Counted from the first letter of the stretch, positions 52,619-63,065 are shown. The stretch: 64,000 bases of DNA from Agarivorans sp. TSD2052 (GCF_023238625.1 NZ_CP096670.1:3080501-3144500); one strand, 5' to 3'. Notes: generated by a model not told the origin, from the letters alone. Program-made: numbers and translations.

Positions 52619-53638
52619 TCACGATTTATTGGCAGCAGAATCTCGAACGATCAATTCAGGATGGAATTTCAAGTCCATTATATTAGGCCCTATTTCTTGA
52701 CCCTTGGTATCCAAAATATCTACTGCCAACTGCGCAGCTCGCTTACCCATGTCTTCAATGGGGTAACGCACCGTGGTTAGCTTCGGGTGGACAAAGCGTG
52801 CATAGTGGTTATCGTCATAACCCACTACGGAAATTTGTCCTGGAATATCAAACCCTTTATCACGTAGTGCTGACAGTGCGCCAGCAACCATAGAATCGTT
52901 GTATCCTACAATTGCGCTAAACTCAACGCCACGCTCTAACAACTTATCAACAGCTTGACTGCCCCCCACTTCGTCGGGATAAGCACGAGCAATTAGCTGC
53001 TCATTAAGCGGACCTGAGGTTTCTTCCATGGCAAAGCGATAGCCAGACAAACGTTCAACACCATCAGAAAATGACAAATCATCAGTGGTAATGAAGGCGA
53101 TATCTTTATGGCCTTTTTCTAATAAAAATGAAGTCGCTTTATAACATCCTTCATGATTATCTAAATATACACAGCGATGTTCCAAACCTGGAATTAAGCG
53201 ATTGATAAAGATAAATGGCGTATCACAGTCAGCCACTTCTCTTAGTTCATCATCGCTTAAGGCCATTGAGTGGATAATCACGGCGTCACATTGGCGCTGC
53301 AGCAAAATATCAATAGCATGACGTTCTTTTTCAGCGCTATGGTGACCCGACATAACAATGGTGTATCGATCAGAAGCATCGACGATCTCTTCAATTCCTT
53401 TCATCATTTGCACAAAGAAAGGACCACCGCCTAAATCACCTACAATTAAACCAATACAATCTGAACGCTTACTGACCAGCGCTTGAGCAAAACTGTTAGG
53501 GCGATAATGAAGTTCTTCCATTGCTCTAACAACGGCCTCTCGTTTCTCCGGTGCGACCTGAGCAGTGTTATTAATTACTCGAGATACTGTTGAAATCGAC
53601 ACATTCGCCAACTGAGAAACATCTTTAATTGTGGCCAA
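52619..53638 (-). CDS. LacI/GalR-family transcriptional repressor, GalR-like
   Basis: A 339-residue DNA-binding repressor. The N-terminal helix-turn-helix is MATIKDVSQLANVSISTVSR (residues 1-20), followed by VINNTAQVAPEKREAVVRAM. The sugar-binding domain from about residue 60 is very like E. coli GalR: SDCIGLIVGDLGGGPFF, a KERHAIDILLQRQCDAVIIH block, INRLIPGLEHRCVYLDN, and PGQISVVGYDDNHYARFVHPKLTTVRYPI. The likely start is TTG at 53638, with GAGGG about 8 bases upstream; the longer frame to 53815 has no homology and no matching site. No sugar operon is adjacent, so the ligand is unknown. Confidence 0.9.
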   Translation of the reverse strand: MATIKDVSQLANVSISTVSRVINNTAQVAPEKREAVVRAMEELHYRPNSFAQALVSKRSDCIGLIVGDLGGGPFFVQMMKGIEEIVDASDRYTIVMSGHHSAEKERHAIDILLQRQCDAVIIHSMALSDDELREVADCDTPFIFINRLIPGLEHRCVYLDNHEGCYKATSFLLEKGHKDIAFITTDDLSFSDGVERLSGYRFAMEETSGPLNEQLIARAYPDEVGGSQAVDKLLERGVEFSAIVGYNDSMVAGALSALRDKGFDIPGQISVVGYDDNHYARFVHPKLTTVRYPIEDMGKRAAQLAVDILDTKGQEIGPNIMDLKFHPELIVRDSAANKS

Positions 53639-53834
53639 ATTACTTACCCTCTTATCATCTGTAAAAACAGAACAAAACCTGAAACACGATCTTGGCAAAA
53701 CTATACCAAGACGGAGCAAAACTTGATAGTGAAACCGTGCTACAGAGTGTAAACTATGATCTAAATTTTTGTATTCATTTTTACTGCTATCGACAATTTT
53801 TGTTCGTTGCATCAACTAATTAAGCAAATTGATT

Positions 53835-54488
53835 ATGTCACTCATTAGTAAGTTGCGTTGCGCCTTAACCTTAGGCCAAGGAGTGTTACTGTCACTGCCT
53901 GAACCTAAAGGTAATGAAGATCCTTTCACCCTATTTGGAGATTGGTTTAAACAAGCTGAAAAATCAGGCATTGTACTTCCAGAGTCGATGACTATTTCGT
54001 CTATCGGAGCCGATGGCAGGCCCTCTGCACGGGTTGTTCTACTGAAAGACTTTGACGAAAAAGGCTTTGTTTTTTATACCAATTACACCAGTAGGAAAGG
54101 CCAAGAGCTAGATTTAAACCCAGTGGCTTGTTTAACCTTCCACTGGAACATACTGCAACGCCAAGTAAGAATTGAAGGCCGAGTTGAACGTGTTAGCCAT
54201 GAAGAATCAAACCAATACTTTCATACCCGTGGGCGTGGTAGTCAAATTGGCGCTTGGGCCAGCCAGCAGAGCCAAGTGATTGCGCAACGTAGCTTGTTAG
54301 AGCAGCGAGTAGAGCACTACAAACAAAAATTTTCCAATAAAGACGTTCCGCTACCCGATTTTTGGGGTGGCTATCGAGTTATTCCCGATAGTATCGAATT
54401 CTGGCAAGGCAAAGCCGACCGTCTGCACGATCGTTTTCGTTACACCTGTGACGCCAAAGGCTGGAAAGCTGATCGCCTTAGCCCTTAA
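53835..54488 (+). CDS. pdxH: Pyridoxamine 5'-phosphate oxidase PdxH
   Basis: FMN enzyme that oxidises pyridoxine and pyridoxamine 5'-phosphates to pyridoxal 5'-phosphate. The 217-residue length matches E. coli. FMN-binding blocks are SARVVLLKDFDEKGFVFYTNYTSRKG (residues 66-91), GSQIGAWASQQSQVI near 137-151 and the substrate-end FWQGKADRLHDRFRY near 190. The first 25 residues differ from E. coli, which is usual. I chose the ATG at 53835; TTG at 53829 is in frame but lacks support. The ribosome-binding site is weak. It is divergent from the GalR-like gene and abuts the end of slt. Confidence 0.95.
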   Translation: MSLISKLRCALTLGQGVLLSLPEPKGNEDPFTLFGDWFKQAEKSGIVLPESMTISSIGADGRPSARVVLLKDFDEKGFVFYTNYTSRKGQELDLNPVACLTFHWNILQRQVRIEGRVERVSHEESNQYFHTRGRGSQIGAWASQQSQVIAQRSLLEQRVEHYKQKFSNKDVPLPDFWGGYRVIPDSIEFWQGKADRLHDRFRYTCDAKGWKADRLSP

Positions 54489-56426
54489 TTAAGGGCGACC
54501 ATAAGGGTAATTCAGCTCTTGAGGTGTAAGAAACGGCGTAAGCTGTTGCTTACGCCTATGTTGGTAAACAACTTGATAAGCCAAGACACTTTGCACATAG
54601 TGGCGAGTTTCTTTAAAAGGTATCGATTCTACCCAAACATCTGCTGGTACATCGCCTCTTTCAGTCAGCCAACGGCTTACTCGGTGTGGACCCGCATTAT
54701 AAGCCGCAGCGGCTAAAATACGGTTACCACTATAGCGATCCATTAAACCATCGAAATAAGCACTACCTAAACGAATATTGTCTTCAGGTTTAAACAATTG
54801 ACTACGCGATTTATATTTAAAACCAATTTTCTTTGCCGTTTCTTTAGCAGTAGCGGGCATTAACTGCATTAAACCGCGCGCGCCTACTGGGCTTTGAGCC
54901 AGCGGATACATGGCACTTTCTTGGCGAGCTAAGGCATACAATAAGCTAGCTTCCACTTGGCGTTTATGCGCAAAGTATTCAAACTCTTTATCAAAGCTTA
55001 ACGGAAAGCGCATTTCCAGTTGGTCCCATTGTTTAGCCACAATGGCTGCTTGTACTGCTAAATCTTGCCAATCATTGTTTAACGCCAATACTCCTAGGTC
55101 GAGCTGGCGTAATAAACTAGAGCGACGCAGCATAGTATCCCACTCGGTTCTCGCAGAATAATACTCTTCAAGGGCTAATAACTCTTTCACTTTGAGAACC
55201 ACCGGATGCTTGTTTAATTCAATCAAGGTATCGGCACTGGTTTGGTGGCTTTGCTCGGCTAACTGATAAGGCTTTTGCAAAAATTGCGCAGCCAGAAAAC
55301 CATGATAACTTCTTTCTTCAGATAAACGTTCTAGTGTCGGAGTGGCTAAGTTTGTTTGTCCCATTGCGATAAGTGAGCGTGCCTGCCAGTATGTCCAGCG
55401 CTCTTGTTGCTGACTCGCACTAGGAAGCCGAGCGATCCATTGGCTTATCTGCGCCCACTGTTGCTCAGCAATCGCCAAACGAATACGCCGTTCGATCGTG
55501 GCTTTATCAGGATTTAGTCTTAATTGTCTGTCAGCCCACTTAAGTAAAGGATCTGTGGGTTCGCTAATAACGCGGCGAATTAAATATCGCTCAACACTGG
55601 TATACAAATCACTCGATTGACTTAAGGGTTTAGACCAGCGCTCTAAGTGCTCAACGGCAGAATCTAAGTCGCTGCGAGCCAACTTTCTAATGGCCAGTAA
55701 GGCGATAGCTTGGTGGCGGCTAGGCTGCATTATATTAAGCTGACCAGAGCTAAGCACCTGCATCGGTGAGCGATAAGCATTCGCCAATAATTGCCCATCT
55801 TTTTTCTTATCACCAGATAGTGGCTTAGCCAGATACTTAAGTAAGCTGGGCTGATTGGCTTGAAAGCTGAGTAGCATGCGTTGCCAGCGCAATTGATCAC
55901 TAAGATTGCCGGCTTTCTGCCAACGCTCAAATAAAGCATCACAGGCTTTCGGCCTAGAGCGACCATATAGCCATAAGCTCTCAGCCCCTTTCCATGCCTC
56001 TGCCACATCGCCGGTTTGGTGTTTTGCGTAATAATGATGACACTGTAAATCGACACTACTAGGGATTTGAGGATAAAAATCTAGCAAGCTTCGCCATTGT
56101 TTTCGTCTGGCTAATTCATACATGAAACGTCGCTGAATGGCATTACTTAAATATGACTGGGGATTAGCGCCAATAAATTGCTCAACCTGCGATACAGGTA
56201 AGTTATTGATTTGACCACGCAGCTGGTAATACTGGAGATAATCAGACAGAGCGTAATTGCTGAGTTTGCTCATTTGCTTATCTGCTTGGGGCCATTTCTC
56301 CGCACGCTGCAACTTTCTTATATCGTTATAAGCTTGTTGCTGAGAACTTAAGTCAGCAGCTTGAGCTAAGCTCAAACTTCCCCCGCAGATTAAACAAACA
56401 AAAACATGCCATAATCGATGAAACAT
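54489..56426 (-). CDS. slt: Soluble lytic murein transglycosylase Slt
   Basis: Periplasmic enzyme that cleaves peptidoglycan strands with formation of 1,6-anhydro-muropeptides. The 645-residue precursor has a signal peptide (residues 1-23, ending LAQA). The long helical superhelix occupies about residues 25-440. The catalytic SLT domain begins near 485: ALARQESAMYPLAQSPVGARGLMQLMPATAKE holds the catalytic glutamate and the GLMQ motif, and AAAYNAGPHRVSRWL follows. Length and layout match E. coli Slt70. The stop codon touches the stop of the convergent pdxH gene. Confidence 0.96.
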   Translation of the reverse strand: MFHRLWHVFVCLICGGSLSLAQAADLSSQQQAYNDIRKLQRAEKWPQADKQMSKLSNYALSDYLQYYQLRGQINNLPVSQVEQFIGANPQSYLSNAIQRRFMYELARRKQWRSLLDFYPQIPSSVDLQCHHYYAKHQTGDVAEAWKGAESLWLYGRSRPKACDALFERWQKAGNLSDQLRWQRMLLSFQANQPSLLKYLAKPLSGDKKKDGQLLANAYRSPMQVLSSGQLNIMQPSRHQAIALLAIRKLARSDLDSAVEHLERWSKPLSQSSDLYTSVERYLIRRVISEPTDPLLKWADRQLRLNPDKATIERRIRLAIAEQQWAQISQWIARLPSASQQQERWTYWQARSLIAMGQTNLATPTLERLSEERSYHGFLAAQFLQKPYQLAEQSHQTSADTLIELNKHPVVLKVKELLALEEYYSARTEWDTMLRRSSLLRQLDLGVLALNNDWQDLAVQAAIVAKQWDQLEMRFPLSFDKEFEYFAHKRQVEASLLYALARQESAMYPLAQSPVGARGLMQLMPATAKETAKKIGFKYKSRSQLFKPEDNIRLGSAYFDGLMDRYSGNRILAAAAYNAGPHRVSRWLTERGDVPADVWVESIPFKETRHYVQSVLAYQVVYQHRRKQQLTPFLTPQELNYPYGRP

Positions 56427-56461
56427 TAGCGATGGCGCCTGATCTATTGGACTACTGATAT

Positions 56462-58033
56462 TCAGATTAACGCAGCATTGATTAATCGGCGAGTATATTC
56501 TTGCTTAGGCTGCGAAAAAAGTTGCTCCGTTTCCCCTTGTTCTACTAATTCACCCTGCTGCATGACCATTACGCGATGGCTTAACGCACGAATTACCGCT
56601 AAGTCGTGGCTGATAAATAAGTAGCTAAGATTATATTTTAATTGCAAATTTCGCAGCAGGTCTAAGAGTTGTTTCTGTACCGTACAGTCTAATGCCGAGG
56701 TGGGTTCGTCAAGGATCAGTATTTCTGGTTTTAATACCAACGCTCTAGCCAAAGAAATCCGCTGACGCTGGCCACCAGAAAACTCATGAGGATAACGATG
56801 CATAATCTCAGGCGTTAAACCAACATCTTGTAAGGCTTCGGTGACGCGTTGTTTTAGTTGCTTCTCATCCAAATCGAAATGTAGATTTAAGCCCTCACCA
56901 ACAATTTGTAACACCGACATCCGAGGGCTTAAGCTAGAGAATGGGTCTTGAAACACAATTTGCATAAAACGACGTAAGGGGCGCATTTTTTTAACGCTAT
57001 AGTGTTCAATGAACTCTTGTTTGAAGGCAATACTCCCTTCACTATCAGTGAGCCTTAATACTGCTTGGGCAAGCGTGCTTTTACCCGAGCCACTTTCACC
57101 AACGATGCCTAAGGTTTCGCCGCGTTTTAAGTGAAAGTCAATGCCGTTTACCGCTTTGATATGATCAACCGTACGTTGCAGAAAACCACGTTTAATCGGA
57201 AACCACACCTTGAGCTTTTTTACCTCTAACAACATTTCTTGTTTTGCCTGTGGAAGCTGACCGCGGACCGGCTCAGAATCCAATAACATCTTGGTATAAG
57301 CATGTTGCGGGGCGGCGAATAGCGCTTGGCAGTTATTAACTTCCACCAACTCTCCTGCCTTCATCACTGCAACCCGACTTGCATACCCACGTACCACATT
57401 CAAATCATGGGTAATTAACAGGATCGCCATGCCTAGCTTCTGCTGAAGCTCCTTTAACAATTCTAAAATCTGCTGCTGAATAGTGACATCTAATGCAGTA
57501 GTTGGCTCATCAGCTATCAGTAATTTAGGCTCGGTAGCTAAGGCCATAGCGATCATTACGCGCTGTCGCTGCCCCCCTGACAATTGATGCGGAAAACTCG
57601 CCAGCCGTTTGTCGGGTTCAACAATGCCAACCAAGTCCAGTAGCTCCAGCACTCGCTCTCTGGCTTGTTGCTTGTGCATGCCGCGATGTACACACAATAC
57701 TTCACTGATCTGTTTTTCTACCGAATGTAAAGGATTTAAGGAGGTAAGCGGCTCTTGAAAAATCATCGCGATTTGGTCGCCACGTAAGGCTTGTAACAAT
57801 TTAACAGGCTGATGCAATACCGACTGTTGCTGGAGTAAAATATCACCACTTACCTCAGCATTTTCCCCCAGTAACGACAACACAGATAGCGCCGTGACCG
57901 ATTTCCCCGAGCCGCTTTCCCCTACTAGCGCAAGCGTCTCGCCATTATAAACATCAAAACTCACTTGTTTTACCACCGGCTCAGGCAAGCCAAAACACAC
58001 CGATAGCTGCTTAACTTCTAATAACTTATTCAT
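56462..58033 (-). CDS. yejF: Peptide ABC transporter dual ATP-binding protein YejF
   Basis: ATPase subunit with two fused ABC domains, 523 residues. Each half has its own Walker A ([14 protein letters not shown] near residue 37; [14 protein letters not shown] near 305), signature ([16 protein letters not shown] and [16 protein letters not shown]) and Walker B ([12 protein letters not shown] and [12 protein letters not shown]). The duplicated form is typical of YejF and DdpD/DdpF fusions. It powers uptake through YejB and YejE. Last gene of the yejABEF operon, with a 9-base gap after yejE. Confidence 0.95.
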   Translation of the reverse strand: MNKLLEVKQLSVCFGLPEPVVKQVSFDVYNGETLALVGESGSGKSVTALSVLSLLGENAEVSGDILLQQQSVLHQPVKLLQALRGDQIAMIFQEPLTSLNPLHSVEKQISEVLCVHRGMHKQQARERVLELLDLVGIVEPDKRLASFPHQLSGGQRQRVMIAMALATEPKLLIADEPTTALDVTIQQQILELLKELQQKLGMAILLITHDLNVVRGYASRVAVMKAGELVEVNNCQALFAAPQHAYTKMLLDSEPVRGQLPQAKQEMLLEVKKLKVWFPIKRGFLQRTVDHIKAVNGIDFHLKRGETLGIVGESGSGKSTLAQAVLRLTDSEGSIAFKQEFIEHYSVKKMRPLRRFMQIVFQDPFSSLSPRMSVLQIVGEGLNLHFDLDEKQLKQRVTEALQDVGLTPEIMHRYPHEFSGGQRQRISLARALVLKPEILILDEPTSALDCTVQKQLLDLLRNLQLKYNLSYLFISHDLAVIRALSHRVMVMQQGELVEQGETEQLFSQPKQEYTRRLINAALI

Positions 58034-58042
58034 TTCAGCTAC

Positions 58043-59095
58043 CTAAATTCGTTTCCGTGGATCAAAAGCATCACGAGTGGCTTCACCAATAAACACCAGC
58101 AAAATTAATATTATCGACATAGAGAAAAATGCCGTGATACCCAACCAAGGAGCCTGCAGGTTGTTTTTACCTTGTGCGACCATTTCACCCAGTGAAGGGG
58201 AACCTGGCGGTAAACCAAACCCCAAATAATCAAGCCCGGTTAAGGCGGTGAGCCCGCCAATAAAAATAAACGGCATGAAGGTAAGGGTGGCGATCATAGC
58301 GTTGGGTAAAATGTGTCTGGCCATAATAGCGCGGTCACCAACTCCTAAGGCGCGAGCAGCTTTCACATACTCCAAATTTCGGCCCCGAAGAAACTCGGCT
58401 CTCACCACATCCACCAAACTCATCCAACTAAACAGCAATAGTATGCCCAGTAGCCACCAAAAGCTTGGCTGTACCAAGCTGGACAAGATAATCAGTAAAA
58501 ACATCTGCGGCATACCAGACCATATTTCAATAAAGCGTTGGCCCAATAAATCCACTCGCCCACCAAAATACCCTTGCATAGCACCGACCGCGACCCCAAT
58601 CACTGAGCTACTCACCGCTAACACCATGGCAAAAAGTACCGATAAACGAAAGCCATACAACAACCGCGCAAATACATCGCGGCCTTGATCATCGGTACCT
58701 AGCCAGTTGATAGAACTTGGTGGTGAAGGCGATGGTACGTTTAGGTTGTAGTTAATAGTGTCAAACGAGAAGCGCACTGGCGGCCACAACATCCAGCCTC
58801 CTTGTTGCTCGATAAGTTCTTGAATATATGGATCTGAATAATCAGCTTCAATGTCTAAATCGCCGCCGAACTGTTGCTCGCTGTATTCGGTAATAATGGG
58901 CATCATCCATTGCTGTTGATAGCGAATTAATACTGGCTTGTCGTTGGCCACAAATTCTGCAAACAAGCTACCGATAAACAGTAATAGAAACAGCCAGAAG
59001 CTCCAATATCCGCGACGATTGGCCTTGAACTGCGTCCAGCGGCGTTGGTTAATCGGACTGGCTTTAGCCCGTTTCCACTGTGCAACCAGCCCCAT
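58043..59095 (-). CDS. yejE: Peptide ABC transporter permease YejE
   Basis: Inner-membrane permease of 350 residues, YejE type. The long soluble N-terminal segment between the first membrane helix (residues 30-50) and the core reads like the YejE-specific insertion (NDKPVLIRYQQQWMMPIITE near 56-75). The permease motif LGTDDQGRDVFARLLYGFRLS lies near residue 130 and the EAA loop KAARALGVGDRAIMARHILPNA near 250-272. I chose the ATG at 59095. GGAGG lies 7-8 bases upstream, and the start is 1 base beyond the yejB stop. The longer frame to 59131 overlaps yejB. Confidence 0.94.
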   Translation of the reverse strand: MGLVAQWKRAKASPINQRRWTQFKANRRGYWSFWLFLLLFIGSLFAEFVANDKPVLIRYQQQWMMPIITEYSEQQFGGDLDIEADYSDPYIQELIEQQGGWMLWPPVRFSFDTINYNLNVPSPSPPSSINWLGTDDQGRDVFARLLYGFRLSVLFAMVLAVSSSVIGVAVGAMQGYFGGRVDLLGQRFIEIWSGMPQMFLLIILSSLVQPSFWWLLGILLLFSWMSLVDVVRAEFLRGRNLEYVKAARALGVGDRAIMARHILPNAMIATLTFMPFIFIGGLTALTGLDYLGFGLPPGSPSLGEMVAQGKNNLQAPWLGITAFFSMSIILILLVFIGEATRDAFDPRKRI

Positions 59096-59096
59096 G

Positions 59097-60191
59097 CTAA
59101 TGCCTCCCCTCAAAGTTAATTCGAGGATCAATCATGGTATAGGTGATATCACTAATCAGCTTCAAGATAAGACCAATCAAAGTAGACATATACAAGGTGC
59201 CAAATACGACCGGATAATCGCGATTCACCACCGCTTCAAAGCCTAATAAACCTAGGCCATCTAAGGAGAATATTACTTCAATCATGAAAGAACCGGTTAA
59301 GAAGATACTGATCAAGGTCGCCGGTAAACTAGAAATAACCAGCAGCATGGCATTGCGAAATACATGGCCATATAACACGCGATTTTCACTTAAGCCCTTG
59401 GCTCGCGCCGTCAGTACGTATTGCTTATTTATCTCATCTAAAAAGGAGTTTTTGGTGAGCATGGTAAGGGTAGCAAAACTGCTAATGACCATAGCGGTTA
59501 CCGGTAATGCTAAATGCCAGAAGTAATCACCTACTTTACCCAATAGGCTTAGCTCTTCCCAATTGGCCGATGTTAAACCGCGTAGCGGAAACCAATCCCA
59601 GTAACTGCCACCAGCAAATAAAACAATCAGCATAATAGCAAATAAAAAGTTAGGAATAGCAAACCCCACAGTCACTAAGGTTGAACTCCACACATCAAAG
59701 CGACTGCCGTGACGCACCGCTTTGCGGATCCCCAAAGGAATCGAAATGCCATACACCAGTAAGGTAGTCCATAAACCTAGCGAAATAGACACCGGCATTT
59801 TTTCTAGAATTAACTCCACCACGCTACTGTCGCGATAAAAACTATCGCCAAAGTCAAAGCGCAAATAATTACCCAGCATTTCAAAGTAACGCTCGTGTAA
59901 TGGCTTATCAAAACCGTACAATTGCTCTAGTTCTTTCACTAACTCTTCAGGTAAGCCCTGAGCACCGCGATATTGGCTAGAACCACCTGCACCAGTATTA
60001 CTTTGAATGATTTCAGTATCGACCCCAGAATCAACCCGTCGCGTGGCCGAGGTATCAATACCTTGAATTTTGGCTATCGCTTGTTCAACTGGCCCACCAG
60101 GCGCAGATTGAATGATTAAAAAGTTGAGCGTCATGATCCCTAGCAAAGTAGGGATCATCAGTAATAAACGACGAAAAATGTAGCTAGTCAT
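59097..60191 (-). CDS. yejB: Peptide ABC transporter permease YejB
   Basis: Inner-membrane permease of 364 residues. It starts [20 protein letters not shown], has the [10 protein letters not shown] motif near residue 28, then the YejB-type insertion with a polar low-complexity stretch ([32 protein letters not shown]). The EAA-like loop is [23 protein letters not shown] near 262-284, and the protein ends [11 protein letters not shown]. It pairs with YejE. It is 7 bases beyond the yejA stop and is followed by yejE. Confidence 0.95.
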   Translation of the reverse strand: MTSYIFRRLLLMIPTLLGIMTLNFLIIQSAPGGPVEQAIAKIQGIDTSATRRVDSGVDTEIIQSNTGAGGSSQYRGAQGLPEELVKELEQLYGFDKPLHERYFEMLGNYLRFDFGDSFYRDSSVVELILEKMPVSISLGLWTTLLVYGISIPLGIRKAVRHGSRFDVWSSTLVTVGFAIPNFLFAIMLIVLFAGGSYWDWFPLRGLTSANWEELSLLGKVGDYFWHLALPVTAMVISSFATLTMLTKNSFLDEINKQYVLTARAKGLSENRVLYGHVFRNAMLLVISSLPATLISIFLTGSFMIEVIFSLDGLGLLGFEAVVNRDYPVVFGTLYMSTLIGLILKLISDITYTMIDPRINFEGRH

Positions 60192-60198
60192 TGAGGTT

Positions 60199-61971
60199 TT
60201 ATTCTACCCACCAGCTATCTAACCCTAAAGCGAATTTAGGATTACGCTCTGGTCGTTTGAGTTTATCCCAATAAGCGACACGCCAAGCATTTAAGTGCCA
60301 CTGTGGCACAACATAATACGACCACAGTAATACTCGGTCTAAAGCTCGAGTAGCATCAATTAGCGCTTGGCGGTCTTCGGCGGCAATCACTGCTTCAATC
60401 AACTTATCGACTACCGGACTGTTCACCCCGATGATATTACGCGACCCGACATGCTCAGCGGCTTTACTCCCCCAAAAGTCACGTTGTTCATTACCCGGTG
60501 AGGATGATTGACCAAAGCTGCCTACCACCATATCAAAGTCGAATTGTTGCACTCGATTTACATATTGAGATACATCAACCACGCGTACTTCGGTACTGAT
60601 ACCTATTTTTTGAAGGTTACGGGTATAAGGTAAAACAATCCGCTCAAAACTTTTTTGGTAAAGTAAAAATTCAATATGCATTTGCTTGCCGTTGCTATCG
60701 ACTAACTTACCTTTACTTAAGGTCCACCCTTCTCCTTTTAACAAGGCTAAGGCTTCACGCATTTGCGGGCGAATATTACCGTCACCACGGGTTTTATCTA
60801 AGCTAAACGGTTCTGTAAATAGTTGCTCTGGAAGCTGTTCTTTAAACCTTTCAAGTAAGGCGAGTTCACCCGCTTGAGGCAAGCCAGTGGCAGCAAGTTC
60901 TGACGCTGCAAAATAACTATCAGTACGTTTATAGGCACCATAAAACAATTGCTCGTTAGTCCACTCAAAATCAAACAATAAGCCAATCGCCTTGCGCACA
61001 TCTGGCTGCTTAAATAGCTGGCGACGAGTATTAAATACGAAACCCTGCATGCCCTGTGGGTTTTCATTTTTTAGGGTATCGGTATGGACTTGGCCCTTGT
61101 CAAACATCGGCCCGGTATAAGCAGTAGCCCAATCTTTAGCGCTGGTTTCTATTCGGTAATCTATTCGTCCTGACTTAAACGCCTCTAAAGCCACTGAGGA
61201 GTCGCGGTAGTACTCATATTTGACGGTAGCGATGTTATAACGGCCGCGGTTAACCGGTAGGTCTTTGGCCCAGTAATCTTTCACTAAGGCATAACTGACT
61301 GAGCGTCCGGTATCAAATTTGTCTATTTGGTAAGGTCCCGAACCTAAGGGGATGGTGAGGTCGGCTTTAGCAAAATCGTGTTGCTGCCAAAAGTGTTTTG
61401 GAAAAATCGGTAATTGCCCCAAGATGAGCGGTAACTCTCGGTTGGTACCATCGACAAAACTAAAACGAACACTCAATGTAGATTCGGCTACGGCCTCTTT
61501 GATACTGCCGTAATAAGCCCGATAGAATGGCGCACCTTTTTCCATCAACAAATTAAAAGTGAAAACAACATCTTCGGCGGTCACCGGCTGACCATCATGA
61601 AAACGCGCCTCAGGACGTAAGTTGAAGCGTACCCAAGAGCGATCGTCTGCTAAGTCTATACTCTCGGCTAACAAGCCATATTGAGCAAAGGCTTCATCGT
61701 CATTTGCGGTTAATAACGTATCGTATATTTGCCCTATCCCCGCGGCCGGATTTCCCTTTACGATAAAAGCATTAAAAGTATCAAAGGTACCTTGTGCTTC
61801 GTGGGTAATCGTTCCTTGCTTTGGCGCATCAGCATTAACATAAGGGAGCTGAGTAAAATCTGCCGCTAAAGCTGGTTCACCATGCATCACCAAGGCATGG
61901 GAGCGACTAAATTCTTCGGCATGAGCGGAGCCAAAAACCAAAAGACAAATTGCCGATAACAGCCGTTTCAT
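60199..61971 (-). CDS. yejA: Peptide ABC transporter binding protein YejA
   Basis: Periplasmic binding protein of the SBP_bac_5 family, 590 residues. The signal peptide is residues 1-18 (ending SAHA). The mature start [22 protein letters not shown], the [17 protein letters not shown] region and the [20 protein letters not shown] signature near 115-134 are typical of YejA. In E. coli and Salmonella the Yej system imports microcin C and contributes to peptide uptake or resistance. First gene of the yej operon. The upstream gap of nearly 490 bases is shared with raiA. Confidence 0.95.
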   Translation of the reverse strand: MKRLLSAICLLVFGSAHAEEFSRSHALVMHGEPALAADFTQLPYVNADAPKQGTITHEAQGTFDTFNAFIVKGNPAAGIGQIYDTLLTANDDEAFAQYGLLAESIDLADDRSWVRFNLRPEARFHDGQPVTAEDVVFTFNLLMEKGAPFYRAYYGSIKEAVAESTLSVRFSFVDGTNRELPLILGQLPIFPKHFWQQHDFAKADLTIPLGSGPYQIDKFDTGRSVSYALVKDYWAKDLPVNRGRYNIATVKYEYYRDSSVALEAFKSGRIDYRIETSAKDWATAYTGPMFDKGQVHTDTLKNENPQGMQGFVFNTRRQLFKQPDVRKAIGLLFDFEWTNEQLFYGAYKRTDSYFAASELAATGLPQAGELALLERFKEQLPEQLFTEPFSLDKTRGDGNIRPQMREALALLKGEGWTLSKGKLVDSNGKQMHIEFLLYQKSFERIVLPYTRNLQKIGISTEVRVVDVSQYVNRVQQFDFDMVVGSFGQSSSPGNEQRDFWGSKAAEHVGSRNIIGVNSPVVDKLIEAVIAAEDRQALIDATRALDRVLLWSYYVVPQWHLNAWRVAYWDKLKRPERNPKFALGLDSWWVE

Positions 61972-62459
61972 AATGAGCGCTTCCTTATTTGAATGAATCG
62001 AATCATTAACTTACTTATATACCTACTAGTTATAACCGACTCGAAACTAAAAGATAAAGCGCTATTGAGCAAATTTACACTGAAATCACCGAATAAATGA
62101 CCCAGTGGCATGGCTAATGATAAGTTTGGCTGATAAATGAACTAATATAGAAGAGACAACCAAAAAGAGTGAAGAAATAAACAACACAGAGAAGATTAAC
62201 AGACGCAACAAAGGCGAATGGCGATTTAGTTCGCGGTCGAAGTGACCCAGTAACTTGCCTTGTTATCTTTTCAAATGTGCCGAATAAAGCCTTCGGATTC
62301 AAGCATTATTGTGTTATTTATCCTACTTTTCGCTAGATAGTCACATTCAAGCTTGAGGAAACTTTAAGGCTTATAAAAAAGTGATCTAGAACTGGTTTTT
62401 TATTTTTAGAGATCGTATTCTGAACTTGAAATAATTACTACAGAGTCTTTGGGAGGCTT
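61972..62459. other. Intergenic region between yejA and raiA
   Basis: A 488-base AT-rich gap holding the divergent yejA and raiA promoters. A minus-strand open frame at 62114-62302 (62 codons, TTG start, no ribosome-binding site) is present but I do not accept it as a gene. No tRNA or clear terminator is visible. Confidence 0.4.
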
Positions 62460-62834
62460 ATGATTATTGATATTACCAGCAAGAATATTTCTATTACCCC
62501 AACCATTCGTGAGCACATTGCCGCGCGCTTTGAAAAATTGGAAAAAAATCAAATTCCGCTCATCTCACCAAAAGTGATCATTACCACCGACAACAAGAAG
62601 GTAAAAGTAGAAGCGAAGATTAACCTGCCAAACGGACAACTGTTTGCCAGCGATGAGCACCAAGACCTGAGTGTGGCGATTAATAACTTAGGACAGAAAT
62701 TGGAGCGACAACTGCACCGTTTCCAAGACAAGCCTAATGCCCACCGCTCTAGCCGTTCAGGGAAAGATTTCTTAAGAGAGCCTGCCGAAATTGATGACGG
62801 CGAGCCTAATCCAGAGGATGAACAAGCCGCATAA
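62460..62834 (+). CDS. raiA: Ribosome-associated translation inhibitor RaiA (HPF family)
   Basis: Binds the ribosome in stationary phase or cold shock and stops translation. The 124-residue sequence aligns with E. coli RaiA (YfiA): MIIDITSKNISITPTIREHIAAR at the start, FEKLEKNQIPLISPKVIIT, and AINNLGQKLERQLHRFQDK near 73-91. The acidic C-terminal tail (EPAEIDDGEPNPEDE) is like the one in RaiA that prevents ribosome dimer formation. GGGAGG lies close to the ATG. It is directly followed by the phe leader and pheA, the same order as in E. coli. Confidence 0.95.
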   Translation: MIIDITSKNISITPTIREHIAARFEKLEKNQIPLISPKVIITTDNKKVKVEAKINLPNGQLFASDEHQDLSVAINNLGQKLERQLHRFQDKPNAHRSSRSGKDFLREPAEIDDGEPNPEDEQAA

Positions 62835-62850
62835 GGCTTAGTTAATAAAA

Positions 62851-62881
62851 GTAATACCAAGGATTAATCTCTTGGTATTAC
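62851..62881 (+). terminator. Hairpin after raiA
   Basis: Bases 62851-62861 and 62871-62881 form a perfect 11-bp stem with a 9-base loop. It lies 17 bases after the raiA stop. No strong T run follows, so it is a plausible but imperfect terminator. Confidence 0.6.
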
Positions 62882-62916
62882 TTGACTTTAACATGATTGC
62901 TTTTTAGTCTGATCGC

Positions 62917-62973
62917 ATGAAAATATTCAACACCCGATTTTTGTTTGGTTTCTTTTTTATTCCACCCTTATAG
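62917..62973 (+). CDS. pheL: phe operon leader peptide PheL
   Basis: An 18-residue leader peptide, MKIFNTRFLFGFFFIPPL, with six phenylalanines, including FGFFF near the end. It lies just before pheA, as in E. coli. Ribosomes that stall at these codons when charged tRNA-Phe is scarce would allow pheA transcription to continue. No clear ribosome-binding site precedes it. GGAGGC directly after the stop (62974-62979) is complementary to one arm of the downstream terminator, giving the alternative antiterminator pairing. Confidence 0.85.
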   Translation: MKIFNTRFLFGFFFIPPL

Positions 62974-63047
62974 GGAGGCGGACGGAATTGGTGTAAAAAA
63001 GAAAACACACAGAATTCATAAAGCCTCCTTCTTAGGAGGCTTTTTTT
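62974..63047 (+). promoter_or_regulatory. pheA transcription attenuator
   Basis: The terminator hairpin pairs GCCTCCT (63023-63029) with AGGAGGC (63034-63040), flanked by three A-T pairs and followed by seven T residues (63041-63047). GGAGGC at 62974-62979 can pair with GCCTCC at 63023-63028 instead, which is the antiterminator. A ribosome that completes pheL would cover 62974-62979 and let the terminator form; one that stalls on the Phe codons leaves it free. This is the classical attenuation layout. Confidence 0.85.
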
Positions 63048-63065
63048 ATAGACAGGGAATACAAC

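Noticed and set aside
52619-53815. Longer version of the GalR-like repressor starting at 53815.
   Set aside because: The extra 59 residues have no homology and the DNA-binding domain starts naturally at the TTG at 53638, which has a GAGGG site.
53639-53834. GalR-type operators near the repressor start, for example GTGAAACCG near 53736.
   Set aside because: Only one half of the palindrome fits the consensus (GTG-N-AA-N-CG); the other half does not, so the site is too weak to annotate.
59096-59131. Longer version of yejE overlapping yejB by 35 bases.
   Set aside because: GGAGG sits correctly for the ATG at 59095, and the extra residues do not belong to the family.
62114-62302. Minus-strand frame of 62 codons with a hydrophobic C-terminus, upstream of raiA.
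   Set aside because: It has a TTG start, no ribosome-binding site and no recognisable family. It lies in a shared promoter region.
62882-62910. TTGACT and TAGTCT spaced by 17 bases as the phe promoter.
   Set aside because: The start would fall on the leader ATG itself (62917) and leave no room for a ribosome-binding site, so it cannot be the main promoter unless the leader is leaderless.
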